Shown here piece after piece: positions 5,635 to 6,345 of a DNA stretch of 6,345 bases; within the stretch, counting starts at the first letter, position 1, and each line of letters starts with the position of its first letter. The stretch lies in the NCBI GenBank assembly GCA_946529195.1, contig CAMMZE010000063.1, positions 1 through 6,345 on the forward strand. The letters are read 5' to 3'. The notes beneath the pieces are model-generated. The model saw nothing but the letters and a program-made list of their open reading frames with translations. It did not search any database and was not told where the DNA came from. A program made the translations under genes and the position numbers. This DNA is from an uncultured Lachnospiraceae bacterium. GTDB lineage: Bacteria > Bacillota_A > Clostridia > Lachnospirales > Lachnospiraceae.

Positions 5635-6345
5635 ATGTACAAGATTGTGAAAGCCGAGCAGCTGTCAGAGAAGAACTTCCTGATGGTTGTCGAGGCCCCC
5701 TGGGTAGTAAGATCCTGTCAGCCCGGTCAGTTCCTGATCGTAAAGATTGATGAGCAGGGCGAGAGAATCCCGCTTACCATCTGCGATTATGACCGCGAGG
5801 CAGGCACTGTAACGATCGTATTCCAGACCATCGGCGCTTCTACAGAGCGTATGGCCAAGCTCAAAGCAGGCGACTGCTTCATGGATGTTACCGGCCCGCT
5901 CGGAAGACCTTCCGACTTGGTAGAGATGGATCCCGAGGAGCTCAAGAAGATGAATATCCTCTTCGTTGGCGGCGGTGTTGGCGCAGCACCGGTTTATCCT
6001 CAGGTAAAATGGATGTCCGAGCACGGTTTTAACTGCGAAGTTATCATCGGCGCAAAGACCAAAGAGCTGATCATGCTCGAAGAGGAAATGAAGAAGGTTG
6101 CTGTTACTTATATAGCAACCGATGACGGATCCTATGGTTATCACGGTATGATCCCGTCCTTGATTGAGTATCTTGTTAATTCCGGCAAGCACTATGACCG
6201 TGTTGTTGCCATCGGCCCTGTTATCATGATGAAGTTTGTCTGTCAGCTTACTAAGAAGCTTGGTATCCCTACCGTTGTCAGCATGAACCCGATCATGGTA
6301 GATGGTACCGGTATGTGCGGCGCCTGCCGTCTGATGGTTGGCGGC
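5635..6345 (+). CDS. nfnA: NfnA-type ferredoxin:NADP+ oxidoreductase subunit alpha (NfnA/SudB family), 3' partial
   Basis: The first 237 residues of an expected ~280-300 are present. The fold is ferredoxin-NADP reductase-like. The N-terminal FAD domain has QPGQF (29-33) and RIPLT (44-48), and the nucleotide-binding domain starts at FVGGGVGAAP (110-119). The end of the window reaches the 2Fe-2S motif: D223, C228, C231. Asp-x4-Cys-x2-Cys is the spacing of NfnA, where Asp replaces the first Cys of the related dihydroorotate dehydrogenase subunit PyrK; the final Cys lies outside the window. NfnAB couples NADH and reduced ferredoxin to NADP+ by flavin-based electron bifurcation. The NfnB gene would be expected just downstream, out of view. 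ATG 5635 has GAGGG at 5624-5628, six bases upstream. Older annotations call it sulfide dehydrogenase subunit beta. Confidence 0.88.
   Translation, partial: MYKIVKAEQLSEKNFLMVVEAPWVVRSCQPGQFLIVKIDEQGERIPLTICDYDREAGTVTIVFQTIGASTERMAKLKAGDCFMDVTGPLGRPSDLVEMDPEELKKMNILFVGGGVGAAPVYPQVKWMSEHGFNCEVIIGAKTKELIMLEEEMKKVAVTYIATDDGSYGYHGMIPSLIEYLVNSGKHYDRVVAIGPVIMMKFVCQLTKKLGIPTVVSMNPIMVDGTGMCGACRLMVGG

Noticed and set aside
5665..6192. A 175-codon minus-strand frame within nfnA
   Set aside because: It is antisense to a clear flavoprotein with FAD, nucleotide and iron-sulfur motifs.

Overview
The window reads as chromosomal DNA from an anaerobic Firmicute, most likely a Lachnospiraceae-like Clostridium (inference). 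Supporting signs are strong AGGAGG-type ribosome binding sites, moderate G+C content, an NfnA-type flavoprotein typical of strict anaerobes, the oxygen-sensitive-type queuosine enzyme QueH, and a PurO-type IMP cyclohydrolase beside a stand-alone AICAR transformylase. No transposase, integrase, CRISPR array, rRNA or tRNA is visible. It looks like ordinary core genome with one less common gene, a duplicated-domain Uma2 protein. No stretch above 300 bases lacks a gene; the largest gap is 220 bases.

Layout. (1) 2-547 +: the 3' end of a potassium-channel-like gene, with the last pore helix and two tandem TrkA-C/RCK-C ligand domains. (2) 544-1323 -: a metallo-beta-lactamase-fold hydrolase, convergent with the channel gene and overlapping its stop by 4 bases. 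(3) 1324-1543: a divergent intergenic region with an inverted repeat followed by a T-tract, a TATAAT box and a GC-rich leader hairpin. (4) 1544-2260 and 2312-3490 +: a two-gene purine operon, PurO-like IMP cyclohydrolase then AICAR transformylase, ending in a strong intrinsic terminator at 3535-3572. (5) 3586-4764 -: a two-domain Uma2/DUF820 nuclease-like protein whose N-terminal copy has lost acidic catalytic positions. (6) 4910-5497 +: queH, behind a near-consensus promoter. (7) 5635-6345 +: nfnA, cut off at the window edge just as its iron-sulfur ligand motif appears.

How the genes work together. Only the purine pair is clearly functionally coupled. The transformylase makes FAICAR and the cyclohydrolase closes it to IMP, so two separate proteins replace the usual bifunctional PurH. 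The transformylase carries sequence signatures closer to the eukaryotic ATIC C-terminal domain than to typical bacterial PurH, while the cyclohydrolase is of the type first described in archaea. That mix is the most interesting biology here, although these are recognised families rather than a new system. The other genes look like independent transcription units. I do not see convincing evidence of an undescribed multi-gene system.
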